From NCBI GenBank assembly GCA_020633625.1, contig JACKDJ010000018.1, forward strand, positions 31,437-95,436: a DNA stretch of 64,000 nucleotides, read 5' to 3'. The notes beneath the pieces are model-generated. The model was not told the origin of the DNA. It saw only the letters and a list, made by a program, of their open reading frames with translations, and did no database searches. Source of the DNA: Myxococcales bacterium (GTDB lineage: Bacteria; Myxococcota_A; Bradymonadia; REDH01). The position numbers and the translations under genes were made by a program. This document shows positions 43,849 to 51,947 of this stretch, one piece after another. Position 1 is the stretch's first letter. Every line of letters starts with the position of its first letter.

Positions 43849-45705
43849 ATGGCAGCCGCCTTCGCCTACCCGATCGCCCTCGCGACGATCTCGTTGTTCG
43901 TATTCGCGCTCGAGCGCCTCTTTCCGCTTCGAGCGCAGCGGCTTCTCCGCCCCGCCCTGGGGTGGGACTTCGTGCATCTCGTGTTCAACGGGCACTTTCT
44001 CGGGGTCATCTTCTTCGGGGTCGCCTCGACCCACATTCTCCCGTGGATCGATGGCGCGCTAGCGCGCTGGGGCGTGGTCGACGCGGTCTATCGGAACGCC
44101 GCCGCCGGTTGGCCCCTCTGGGCGCAGATCATCGTCGCGCTCATCGTCGTCGACTTTCTGCAGTGGTGTGTCCACGTCTCCCTGCACCGGGTGCCGTGGC
44201 TGTGGGAGACGCACAAGTGTCACCACTCGATCGAAGACGGCGAGATGGACTGGATCGTCTCGTTCCGCTTCCAGTGGACCGAGGTCGCGATCTACCGCGC
44301 CGTCCTCTACCTGCCGCTCGCGTGGTTTGGCTTTGGCACCGTCGCGATCCTGTTCCACGCGATCCTCGGGACGCTCATCGGCCACCTGAACCACGCGAAC
44401 CTCGGCATCTCGTGGGGGCCGCTCCGGTATGTCTTCAACAGCCCGAAGATGCACATCTGGCATCACGGCTACGAAGGCGACACGAAGACGACCAAGAACT
44501 TTGGGATCATCTTCTCGACGTGGGACTGGCTGTTCGGCACCGCGTACATGCCTGACCACCCGCCGGCGCGGCTCGGATTCCCGGGAGTCGAGACCTTCCC
44601 GAAGAGCTTCCTCGCGTCGGCGGTCTGGCCGGTCCAGCGCTGGTTCCCTGCGGTCGCGCGCCCCGGCGTCGCCTCGGTCCTGGGGGTCACCCTCGTCGTC
44701 GCCGCGTGGGTCCTGCACGCTCCAGGAGCCACAGAGCCACAGACGCCGATGCTCGGCGAGCCGCACGCATCATCGCGGCCGGCCTCCGATCTCGTCGCGC
44801 CGCTGTCCGCATACGCAGCGAGCGCCCCAGCCGCGAGCGCAGCTCTCGCCGACTTCGGCAGCGACGCACGCGAGACCGGCTTCGCACACCCCGACTCCGT
44901 CGTGAGCGTCCCGGAGCTCGCCGCTGCCCTCGGCGCACCCGGGCTCGTGGTCCTCGACGTTCGCCCAGATGACCGGTTCGCGGCTGGACACATCCCCTCG
45001 GCCGTGAGGCTGTATCGCGGCGACTACTCAGTGTCGGAGCCGATCCCCGGCGTCAGCCGCACGACCGAGGAGCTGCAGGCATTGCTTCGCCGCCTCGGGG
45101 TCGATGCCGACGACGTCGTGGTCGCATACACCGACGGCGGGCCGGAGGCCTACCGCCTCTGGTGGACGCTGCGAGTCGTCGCCGGCGTCGACATCCGCAT
45201 CCTCGACGGGGGGCTACAGCAGTGGATCGCGCAGGGGCACGGGCTGGCCGAAGGCAGCGGGCTCCCCGTGACGCCTGGCGCGATCGTCGTCCCGGGGGCC
45301 GACGCCGAGTGGGTGCGGACCTGGACCGACGTGCAGACGTTCGTCGGCGGTCACGACGGTGCCGTTCTCATCGACACGCGCGAGGCGGGTGAGTTCTCGG
45401 GCGAGGAGGTCCAGGCAGGCGCGGCGCGCGGTGGGCACGTCCCCGGCGCACGGCACCTGGAGTGGTGGCAGATCGTCCGCGACGTGGAGTCCGACCACCG
45501 ACTCGCATCGCCCGCTGCGCTCGCCGCCCTGTTCAGCAGCGTCGGCGTGTCGGCCGGCACCCCCGTGGTGACGTACTGCCAATCGGGGACGCGCTCGGCG
45601 GCCGTGCTGTTTGCGATGGAACAGCTCGGGTGGGGGGCTGACGTCAGGAACTGGGATGGGTCGTGGGCCGAGTACAGCCGCCTCGACCTCCCCGTCGGTC
45701 CGTGA
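43849..45705 (+). CDS. Sterol desaturase/fatty-acid hydroxylase fused to two rhodanese domains
   Basis: 618 residues from the ATG at 43849. An ATG 45 bases earlier is in frame here but out of frame in the duplicate, while the 43849 start and its GGAG site are conserved. Residues 1-285 are a membrane di-iron oxygenase with His boxes HVSLH (109-113), HKCHH (122-126) and HIWHH (202-206). Residues about 355-460 and 480-610 are rhodanese domains; only the second has the catalytic Cys (Cys577 in TYCQSGTRSA). Rhodaneses move sulfane sulfur from thiosulfate-like donors. The fusion is unusual. It overlaps the next gene by GTGA, and a sulfite oxidase follows, suggesting linked sulfur chemistry near the membrane. 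Confidence 0.88.
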   Translation: MAAAFAYPIALATISLFVFALERLFPLRAQRLLRPALGWDFVHLVFNGHFLGVIFFGVASTHILPWIDGALARWGVVDAVYRNAAAGWPLWAQIIVALIVVDFLQWCVHVSLHRVPWLWETHKCHHSIEDGEMDWIVSFRFQWTEVAIYRAVLYLPLAWFGFGTVAILFHAILGTLIGHLNHANLGISWGPLRYVFNSPKMHIWHHGYEGDTKTTKNFGIIFSTWDWLFGTAYMPDHPPARLGFPGVETFPKSFLASAVWPVQRWFPAVARPGVASVLGVTLVVAAWVLHAPGATEPQTPMLGEPHASSRPASDLVAPLSAYAASAPAASAALADFGSDARETGFAHPDSVVSVPELAAALGAPGLVVLDVRPDDRFAAGHIPSAVRLYRGDYSVSEPIPGVSRTTEELQALLRRLGVDADDVVVAYTDGGPEAYRLWWTLRVVAGVDIRILDGGLQQWIAQGHGLAEGSGLPVTPGAIVVPGADAEWVRTWTDVQTFVGGHDGAVLIDTREAGEFSGEEVQAGAARGGHVPGARHLEWWQIVRDVESDHRLASPAALAALFSSVGVSAGTPVVTYCQSGTRSAAVLFAMEQLGWGADVRNWDGSWAEYSRLDLPVGP

Positions 45706-46721
45706 GGCCGGCGCGCTCTCTCCAGGCGGCGGGACGGATCGTCCTCGTCGTCGCCGTACTGGCCGGCGGATCGGCGGTCGCCGCCTGCGGGGTCGATGCG
45801 GGCTCGGAGCCTCGCCCGATCGACGCCCCAGGCGGGGTCTCGCTCGGCCTGTTCGCCTCGGACCCCGAGTACGACTACACGCCCATGCTGCGGGAGATTG
45901 CAGCGCGTGGCGCGCGTGACGTGATGCTGGTCGTGCCCGTCCCGCAGCGCGACGCGAGCGCGGCGACACCGCTCGCAGCCGAGGTCAATGTGGGCGCCCT
46001 CGAGCGAGCCCTCGCCGCGGCGACGCGCGCGGGCTTGAGGACGGCGGTGATGCCGATCGTGACGTTCCAGGAGCCAGGGGTCGAGTGGCGAGGCGAGCTG
46101 ATGCCCGCGGCTGGAGCAGCCGAATGGCTCGACGGATATCGCCCGGTCGTCCAACGCCTCGCCGAAGCTGCAGAGGCCGGTGGCGCGGTGCGCTTCGTTG
46201 TTGGGAGCGAGCTCAACTCGCTCCAGCCGCATCGGGCCCCCTGGCTGGCGATCATCGATGAGGTCCGGTCAGCCTTCTCCGGCCGGCTTACCTACTCGGC
46301 AAACTGGGACTCGTACGAAACGGTGACGTTCTGGGACGCGCTCGACGAGGTTGGGGTCAGCGCGTACTTCCCGATCTCCGGCGAAGGGAGCGCAAGAGGC
46401 CGCGCGGCGCGCGCGTGGCGCTTGCGCTGGGCGGAGCTCCGCGCGTTCGGCGCGTCGTGGGACCGCCCCGTCCTCTTGACCGAGGTCGGCTACCCTTCGC
46501 ACGCCGCCGCCGCCGCCGCGCCGTGGGACGAGACGGTCGACGCCGTGGCTGACGCGGAGCTGCAGGCGGCTCTGCTGGGCGGGTTCTGCGACGCCACGCC
46601 GTCGGCCTCTGGATTCTACGTTTGGAACTGGTTCGGCACGGGTGGTCCTCGTGACACGGGGCATACGCTCCGCGGGAAACCCGCGGCCGCGGTCCTTCGC
46701 TCGTGCTTCGCTACGCAGTGA
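45702..46721 (+). CDS. Glycosidase-like TIM-barrel lipoprotein
   Basis: 339 residues from the GTG at 45702, which overlaps the preceding stop (GTGA). Signal and lipobox AVAAC are near residue 28. The fold looks like a GH113/GTA-type TIM barrel: SLGLFASDPEYDYTPMLREI opens the barrel, VGSELNSL would hold the acid/base Glu and LLTEVGYPSH the nucleophile Glu, with YVWNWFG near the end. Such enzymes cleave beta-mannan or related glycans, but identity is low by eye. It is coupled to the desaturase-rhodanese gene and is followed 23 bases later by the sulfite oxidase gene. Confidence 0.75.
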   Translation: MRPARSLQAAGRIVLVVAVLAGGSAVAACGVDAGSEPRPIDAPGGVSLGLFASDPEYDYTPMLREIAARGARDVMLVVPVPQRDASAATPLAAEVNVGALERALAAATRAGLRTAVMPIVTFQEPGVEWRGELMPAAGAAEWLDGYRPVVQRLAEAAEAGGAVRFVVGSELNSLQPHRAPWLAIIDEVRSAFSGRLTYSANWDSYETVTFWDALDEVGVSAYFPISGEGSARGRAARAWRLRWAELRAFGASWDRPVLLTEVGYPSHAAAAAAPWDETVDAVADAELQAALLGGFCDATPSASGFYVWNWFGTGGPRDTGHTLRGKPAAAVLRSCFATQ

Positions 46722-46744
46722 TCAGCCCCTTCCCTCGGAGGTCC

Positions 46745-48343
46745 ATGAACAACTCGCACTCCCCGTCGGCGTCGCGACGCGACTTCCTCAGAGCCGGTGT
46801 GCTTGGTGGCGGCGTCGCGGCAGCGGCTGCGCTCGGGTGCCGCGTGGATGCAGACACGCCTCCGCCCGCGCCGGCGCCAGCCCCGATGCCGGAGCCGCCC
46901 TCGCCTGCGACGGCTCCGTTCCGTCTTCCGGATGACCTCGACCCTCGCAACTTCATCTTGCACGGTATCGAGCCCCTCGCGCTGGAGACGCGGCGCGACA
47001 AGGCCGGCGCCAGCGTCGTGACTCCGGCGAGCCTGCTCTTCGTCCGAAACAATCTCCCACTACCGGACGCGTCCATCGTCGAGGACCGGGACGCGTGGAC
47101 GCTTCGCGTCGAGGGAGTCGCAGCTCCCCGCGAGGTGGCGCTGCGTGAGCTGCGAACGTGGGGCTTGGAGACGGTCGCCACGGTGCTGCAGTGCTCCGGG
47201 AACGGCAGGCAGTTCTTCGCGCACCAGGTGGCGGGGTCACCGTGGGCGGTCGGCGCCGCCGGATGTGTGCTGTGGACCGGGGTCCCGCTCCGCGCTGTGG
47301 CCGAGCGGCTGGGCGGTGCCACCGCTGACCTCCCCTTTCTAACGGCCACCGGCGGCGAAGAGCTGCCGGAGGGGGTGGAGCGCGACGCCGTGGTCGTTGA
47401 GCGGTCGATCCCGAGGGACAAGGCGCTCGACGACTGTTTGCTCGCCTGGGAGATGAACGGCGAGCCGATCCCGCTCACGCACGGCGGCCCGCTGCGCTTG
47501 ATCGTCCCCGGCTACTACGGGTGCAATCAGATCAAGTACGTCAAGCAGGTCGCGTTCGCTGCGAGCGAGACTACTGCAAACATCATGAGCCACAGCTACC
47601 GCTTCCGCCCTATCGGCGAGGCCGGCAGCGCGTCTCAGCGGTCGATGTGGGAGATGGACGTGAAGTCCTGGATCAACTCCCCCTCTGGGCGTCATCCGGT
47701 CGCGCGCGGTCCAGTGCAGGTCCACGGCGTGGCGTTTTCGGGCGGAGGCGGCGTCGGGCGCGTCGAGGTCTCGAGCGACGGCGGCGCCACTTGGACCGAG
47801 GCTCGTCTGACGGGACCGGATCTCGGGCGCTACGCGTGGAGACAGTTCCACCTCGCGCTCGAGCTGGACAACGGCACGCACTCGCTGCTGAGCCGAGCCT
47901 GGGACCTCGACGGCAACGAGCAGCCGGAGCTGCGCACCGAGAACCACCGCGGATATGGACACAACGGATGGCGCGACGCCGCCGTGACGTTCGAGGTCGT
48001 CGATGGACCCGTGATCATCGCCCCCGAGGACCCGGCAGACTCCCTGCTCGCGTTTGGTCCGGAGCCCGGTTCGGTCGAGCTCGACGCGGACCAGACCGCC
48101 GGGCGGGCGCTGTTCACGCAGGACGCAAGCCCGCCATGCGGCACGTGCCACACTCTCTCCGAGGCCGACACGAAGGGGACCGTCGGCCCGAACCTGAACC
48201 TCTTCGCACCATCCGAGGAGCGAGTCGCCACCGCCGTGACCAACGGCGTTGGCGCGATGCCGCCGTACGGCGGCTCTCTGTCTGCGGACCAGATTCGCCA
48301 GGTAGCCTCGTATGTGCGCCGCATCGTGGGTGGCGGGCACTGA
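46745..48343 (+). CDS. Sulfite oxidase-type molybdoenzyme fused to cytochrome c
   Basis: 532 residues, with a GGAGG site before the ATG at 46745. A Tat signal (SRRDFLRAGVLGGG) shows export of the folded protein. The molybdopterin-binding sulfite oxidase domain has LQCSGNGR with the Mo-ligand Cys150 and GGPLRLIVPGYYG; a dimerisation domain follows (SSDGGATW, HNGWRD). The C-terminal 70 residues are a cytochrome c with CGTCH (465-469) and a possible Met505 in GAMPPYGG. It resembles SoxC/SorA-like enzymes with an attached heme acceptor and would oxidise sulfite in the periplasm. Next to a rhodanese fusion, this points to sulfur oxidation. Its last part is duplicated as a remnant at 55706-55891. 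Confidence 0.92.
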   Translation: MNNSHSPSASRRDFLRAGVLGGGVAAAAALGCRVDADTPPPAPAPAPMPEPPSPATAPFRLPDDLDPRNFILHGIEPLALETRRDKAGASVVTPASLLFVRNNLPLPDASIVEDRDAWTLRVEGVAAPREVALRELRTWGLETVATVLQCSGNGRQFFAHQVAGSPWAVGAAGCVLWTGVPLRAVAERLGGATADLPFLTATGGEELPEGVERDAVVVERSIPRDKALDDCLLAWEMNGEPIPLTHGGPLRLIVPGYYGCNQIKYVKQVAFAASETTANIMSHSYRFRPIGEAGSASQRSMWEMDVKSWINSPSGRHPVARGPVQVHGVAFSGGGGVGRVEVSSDGGATWTEARLTGPDLGRYAWRQFHLALELDNGTHSLLSRAWDLDGNEQPELRTENHRGYGHNGWRDAAVTFEVVDGPVIIAPEDPADSLLAFGPEPGSVELDADQTAGRALFTQDASPPCGTCHTLSEADTKGTVGPNLNLFAPSEERVATAVTNGVGAMPPYGGSLSADQIRQVASYVRRIVGGGH

Positions 48344-48407
48344 GGCGAGGTCTCGGTGGGCGGCTGCCCCGCCCGACCCTGGAGGGCACCATCTCGCCAC
48401 CTCCGCC

Positions 48408-48502
48408 ACGAGCCCGGGTTCGACATGCTCGTGCTGTTCACGAAGGGCACGAACTCGAGCGTTGCGCCAGACATCTGCCTGATCGAGGCGTTCCGGGACT
48501 GA
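48408..48502 (+). repeat. Repeat of the 3' end of the lipoprotein gene
   Basis: 95 bases match 43348-43442, the last 31 codons and stop of the ZU5-like lipoprotein gene, with three mismatches and no gaps. Here they follow the cytochrome c gene directly, with no upstream coding part, so this is a gene fragment. It marks the junction between copy 1 and copy 2 of the tandem duplication. Confidence 0.92.
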
Positions 48503-48545
48503 GCGGGCCGGCCGCGATGGTTGGGCCGACGCTGCTGGACGCCGG

Positions 48546-50624
48546 TCAGGGCGGGACGACGACCAAGGAGCCGGACGGCGCCGGCGGGAGGTCGCGCCAC
48601 ACGCCGGGCGGCCACTCGACCCGAACGGTCGCCTCTGTGGCGTCGCCGATGCCAAACTGAACCCGGCGCGGCCGAATCGCGCCGTAGGACCCTCCGGCGA
48701 CGACGGGCTGGCGCTGGCAGCGCTCCGGAGTGCAGACCTCGATCATCGCCCCGGGGGACGGCCCGCTGACGGTCACCCATCCGCCCGCCGCCTGCCCACG
48801 GTTCCAGAGGACGACCGGGGCCGTTCTTCGTCTGAACAATGCCACCGCGTCTTGGAGTCCGTCGCCATCGATGTCTCCGATCGCGACCCTGCGCGGGCCC
48901 CCCTCGACCGACGTGCCTTGTCCGGTCGCGTCTTCGGAGACGAACTGGCCGTCACCCGAGTTGATGTGGGCGGTCACCAGGGGCGTATCCGGATATTCGG
49001 ACACGAGCGCCCCGACCAGCTCTGCAGACGTGGGGTCCCAATCGTTGTCGGCGTCGGACGTCGCGTGCGAGACGACGATCAGGTCCTGATCACCGTCGTT
49101 GTCGAGGTCCGCGACGTCGACTCCCCACGCCCACTGATCCGCGTTGCCAAACCCCCACAGCGACGGGGCCGGCGAGAAGGTCCCGTTTGCGTTCCCTCGC
49201 CACGCCGACGCTCGCGCAATGTCGGAGACATACATGTCCAACGCCCAGTCTCCGTCGAAGTCAGCGATGGCGACTCCCATCCCATGCGTCGCGTCGAACA
49301 GCCCCACTTCTTCTGTGACGTCGCGGAAGCCGAGCGCCGCGTCGCCTCGGAAGAGGTGGGACGAACCGCCGTCGTTGCAGACTAGGATGTCGAGAGCACC
49401 GTCGCGGTCGAAGTCGAAGGCCGCAGCACACTGCGACTGAAGGTTGCCCTCGGAACCCGAATCCGGCACCACCTCGAGAATCCCACGTCGGTTGCGAAGG
49501 AGGGCGTTGTCCAGTCCAGGGTACTCCACCCCGGGCAGGCCACACAGAATTCCGCCGTCGACATCCACGGCGCAGCCGTCGTCCAGAAACAGCGACGCCG
49601 CCCCAAGGTTCACTGTTCGCGCGACAAACACGTCAGTCCAGCCATCGCCGTCGAAGTCCGCGGCGACCAGTCCCGCTACGCGCGGGCCCCCGGCGGCGAA
49701 TGGGTTGCTCGGGGGAATTGCCGGCATCGATGGAAACGCGCCCGCCTTTGCAGAGAAGCGGCCGGCCCCGTCGCCGGCCAGCACGTACCCGCCGTCCCCA
49801 CTCGCGACCACGAGGTCGAGCCGGCCGTCGCGATCAAAGTCAGCGACGTCGCACATGACCTCCCCGCTCAGCGGCGCCGGGAGATCCGAGCGCGTCTCGG
49901 TCCAAGCTCCACCGTCAGCCGGGGAGAGCACGGCGACCTCGGTAGCCCCCACCAGCACCACCTGCAGCCGGCCGTCGCCAAACACCTCCGCGAGCCCGAC
50001 GCAGCCCGATGGCCGCCCGGTGAGCGTCTCGACGAGGAACCTCGGCGGATCCGGCGTCAGGAAGTCGATCGGCGAGTAGCCCTCGACCCCGTCGGGCGTC
50101 GGCGTAACGACGGGTTGATCGACCAGCACGGCATCGACCTCGGTCGTCGAGCGCACCCCGTCCTCCCAGACAAGCTCGGCGGTGAGCCGAACAGGGCGAT
50201 CGAGATCTGCGAGCACCGCGCGGTCCAAGATCACGGCCAGCGCCGGTGTCACGGCGTCCGTGCCATCTGGCGACGCCAAGAGCTCCGCCGGAGCTGCGGA
50301 CAGTGACGCCTCGCCCAGCAGCACGTCGTCGCGGACCGCGGTGATCCGGAGCGAGACCTCGGCCGTCGGAACCGGACCGACGCGTACCATCAACCAGACG
50401 TGCTGCCCCCCCTGAAGACCGAAGGACAGCGGGAGATGGGCGGGGTCGAGCTGCTCGAACCGAAACTCGGCCGCGGCGGCATCATAGTCCGCGTAGCCAA
50501 GCTCGACAAAGCGGTCATCGTCGGTGGAGTGCGCGGCGCGTTTGCATCCCGGCACTCCGAGCGCGAGAACGAGCGAGGTGACGGCCACGACGACACGCGC
50601 CAACGCCCCGTCGTGAGCGTTCAT
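48546..50624 (-). CDS. FG-GAP/VCBS repeat lipoprotein with ASPIC/UnbV-like end
   Basis: 692 residues from the ATG at 50624, which overlaps the stop of the SGNH gene (ATGA). The signal ends LALGVPGC, a probable lipobox. From about residue 200 there are FG-GAP blades, each with a calcium-type loop such as DFDRDGRLD, DFDGDGWTD, DLDNDGDQD and DIDGDGLQD, forming an integrin-like seven-blade propeller. The last 80 residues (ASPIC/UnbV-like) end VEWPPGVWRDLP. It is probably a surface protein binding ligand or glycan. It is the last of five coupled genes. Confidence 0.88.
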   Translation of the reverse strand: MNAHDGALARVVVAVTSLVLALGVPGCKRAAHSTDDDRFVELGYADYDAAAAEFRFEQLDPAHLPLSFGLQGGQHVWLMVRVGPVPTAEVSLRITAVRDDVLLGEASLSAAPAELLASPDGTDAVTPALAVILDRAVLADLDRPVRLTAELVWEDGVRSTTEVDAVLVDQPVVTPTPDGVEGYSPIDFLTPDPPRFLVETLTGRPSGCVGLAEVFGDGRLQVVLVGATEVAVLSPADGGAWTETRSDLPAPLSGEVMCDVADFDRDGRLDLVVASGDGGYVLAGDGAGRFSAKAGAFPSMPAIPPSNPFAAGGPRVAGLVAADFDGDGWTDVFVARTVNLGAASLFLDDGCAVDVDGGILCGLPGVEYPGLDNALLRNRRGILEVVPDSGSEGNLQSQCAAAFDFDRDGALDILVCNDGGSSHLFRGDAALGFRDVTEEVGLFDATHGMGVAIADFDGDWALDMYVSDIARASAWRGNANGTFSPAPSLWGFGNADQWAWGVDVADLDNDGDQDLIVVSHATSDADNDWDPTSAELVGALVSEYPDTPLVTAHINSGDGQFVSEDATGQGTSVEGGPRRVAIGDIDGDGLQDAVALFRRRTAPVVLWNRGQAAGGWVTVSGPSPGAMIEVCTPERCQRQPVVAGGSYGAIRPRRVQFGIGDATEATVRVEWPPGVWRDLPPAPSGSLVVVPP

Positions 50625-51748
50625 GGCACCAGCGCCAGACTGCGCACTCCGTCGGCGATCGCGCGGGCGATCAACGCGTGGCCGGCGGGGTTCGGGTGAG
50701 CGACATCGAACCGTCCGCGCGGCTTCATGAACTCGGCGGCGGCGTGACCCGCGAACGCGTCGACGACGCGTATCGCCGGCAGTCCTGACTCTTCGGCCGT
50801 GCGTGCGACCTGCGCGTAGATGTTCTGGCACAGGGGGTCGTCGAACTTCTCGACGATCGGCAGTACGGCGACGACCGCGCGAAAGTGATGAAGCTCGCTC
50901 AGCAGCCGGAGCCGCTCGAACGAGTTGCGCACGATCAGATCGTAGCTGTAGCGCTCGAAGAACGGCTCGAAGAGCGCACACATCGTTCCCTCGCGCGCTA
51001 GCGCGACGAACGGGAGGAAGCGGAAGGCGAAGTAGCTGTTGCCGATGCGGCGATGCCCGCCATTCTGCAGTACGGCTGAGGTCAGCATGAAGCCGACAAC
51101 GACGAGGTCGGGCTCGTAGCGAAGCCCGACCTGTTCGAGGAGTCGAACCTGCTGCAGCGTGTTGAAGCCCTCGCAAGAAACGTTGACGACGTCGACGTGC
51201 TTGCCGGGCAGCGACGCCTCGAGCAGCGGACCGAGTCTGCGGAAGAATCGGTCCTCGAAGGGGATGCTCCCGTCGTTCGCGATCGAGCCGGTCAGGAGCA
51301 CGACTCGGTAGACGTCGGCCGGCTTCGGGACGACGTGCTCGACGTCGAGCAGGCCATCGGCGGTGATGGTGGGCAAGTCTGGCGCCGGCGTGACCCCGGG
51401 GCTGTAGTGGTAGCGGAGCAGCCGGTCGTCGGATTGCTGGATGCGGACGTCGACGTAGTCGCGGCTGGCGCTGTGGATCTCGAGGATCGCGATCGCGACC
51501 ACGGTTAGGATCGCCAGGAGGCGGGTGGACTCGCGGACGAGTCGGGACGGCACGAAGCCAGCGACGACGAAGACCGCGATCAGCGCCAGCGACGTGACGC
51601 GGAACGGATCGGGCAGATAGAAGTCGGGGTCGGTGAACGCGATCGCGAGCGCGTAGTTTGCGGCGAGCGCGAACAGCAGCCCGAGCGTCGCGACCGGCGA
51701 GGCCTGCCAGCGAGTCCGTTCTGGGCGCGCTCCGTCGCGTGTCTCCAT
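50621..51748 (-). CDS. Membrane-anchored SGNH/GDSL-type hydrolase
   Basis: 375 residues. Three membrane helices occupy the first 90 residues (ATLGLLFALAANYALAI, TSLALIAVFVVAGFV, LLAILTVVAIAILEI); the rest is periplasmic. The SGNH fold shows Ser155 in LLTGSIAND (block I, normally GDS), a block III-like VVVGFMLTSAVLQN, and Asp348-x-x-His351 in DVAHPNPAGH. Such enzymes de-esterify or acylate glycans and lipids. In many genomes a similar protein lies beside a carbamoyltransferase and a DUF5989 protein, as here. A remnant of a second copy is at 43497-43670. Confidence 0.85.
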   Translation of the reverse strand: METRDGARPERTRWQASPVATLGLLFALAANYALAIAFTDPDFYLPDPFRVTSLALIAVFVVAGFVPSRLVRESTRLLAILTVVAIAILEIHSASRDYVDVRIQQSDDRLLRYHYSPGVTPAPDLPTITADGLLDVEHVVPKPADVYRVVLLTGSIANDGSIPFEDRFFRRLGPLLEASLPGKHVDVVNVSCEGFNTLQQVRLLEQVGLRYEPDLVVVGFMLTSAVLQNGGHRRIGNSYFAFRFLPFVALAREGTMCALFEPFFERYSYDLIVRNSFERLRLLSELHHFRAVVAVLPIVEKFDDPLCQNIYAQVARTAEESGLPAIRVVDAFAGHAAAEFMKPRGRFDVAHPNPAGHALIARAIADGVRSLALVP

Positions 51749-51755
51749 GGGCCGA

Positions 51756-51947
51756 CTAGAACAGCGAGTAGACGAACGGCGCGAGCGGAGCGATCGTGTT
51801 GACGGCCCAGAGCACGACGGCGAGCAGCAGCAACACCCCGAACACGGGTGCGAGGGCGCCGAGGCGATGGGCGATGAGCGAGCCGAGCGTCTTTCGGACC
51901 GAGAAGGTGATCGCTACGATCCCGCTGTACCAGCGCCGGTGGCTCAT
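51756..51947 (-). CDS. DUF5989-type small membrane protein
   Basis: 63 residues. The N-terminal half is basic (SVRKTLGSLIAHRLG) and the C-terminal half is one membrane helix (VFGVLLLLAVVLWAV) followed by APLAPFVYSLF. The terminal APF-x-Y-x-LF ending is typical of the DUF5989 family. These proteins are of unknown function and commonly occur with a NodU-type carbamoyltransferase and an SGNH hydrolase. The start overlaps the carbamoyltransferase stop by ATGA, and the SGNH gene begins 7 bases after its own stop. The SxtJ-type membrane protein often found in such clusters is not seen. Confidence 0.82.
   Translation of the reverse strand: MSHRRWYSGIVAITFSVRKTLGSLIAHRLGALAPVFGVLLLLAVVLWAVNTIAPLAPFVYSLF

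Larger units (their letters stand above)
43348..48407. repeat. Copy 1 of a tandemly duplicated block
   Basis: This segment and 48408-55953 share the same order of recognisable pieces: the lipoprotein gene tail, SGNH gene tail, 16-bp palindrome, sterol desaturase gene and cytochrome c gene tail. The matches run from about 97% (gene tail) to clearly diverged. Copy 1 lacks the interval from after the lipoprotein tail to within the SGNH gene, and from there to the palindrome, but keeps everything from the desaturase to the cytochrome c end. No transposase or long flanking repeat is seen at the boundaries. Confidence 0.8.
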
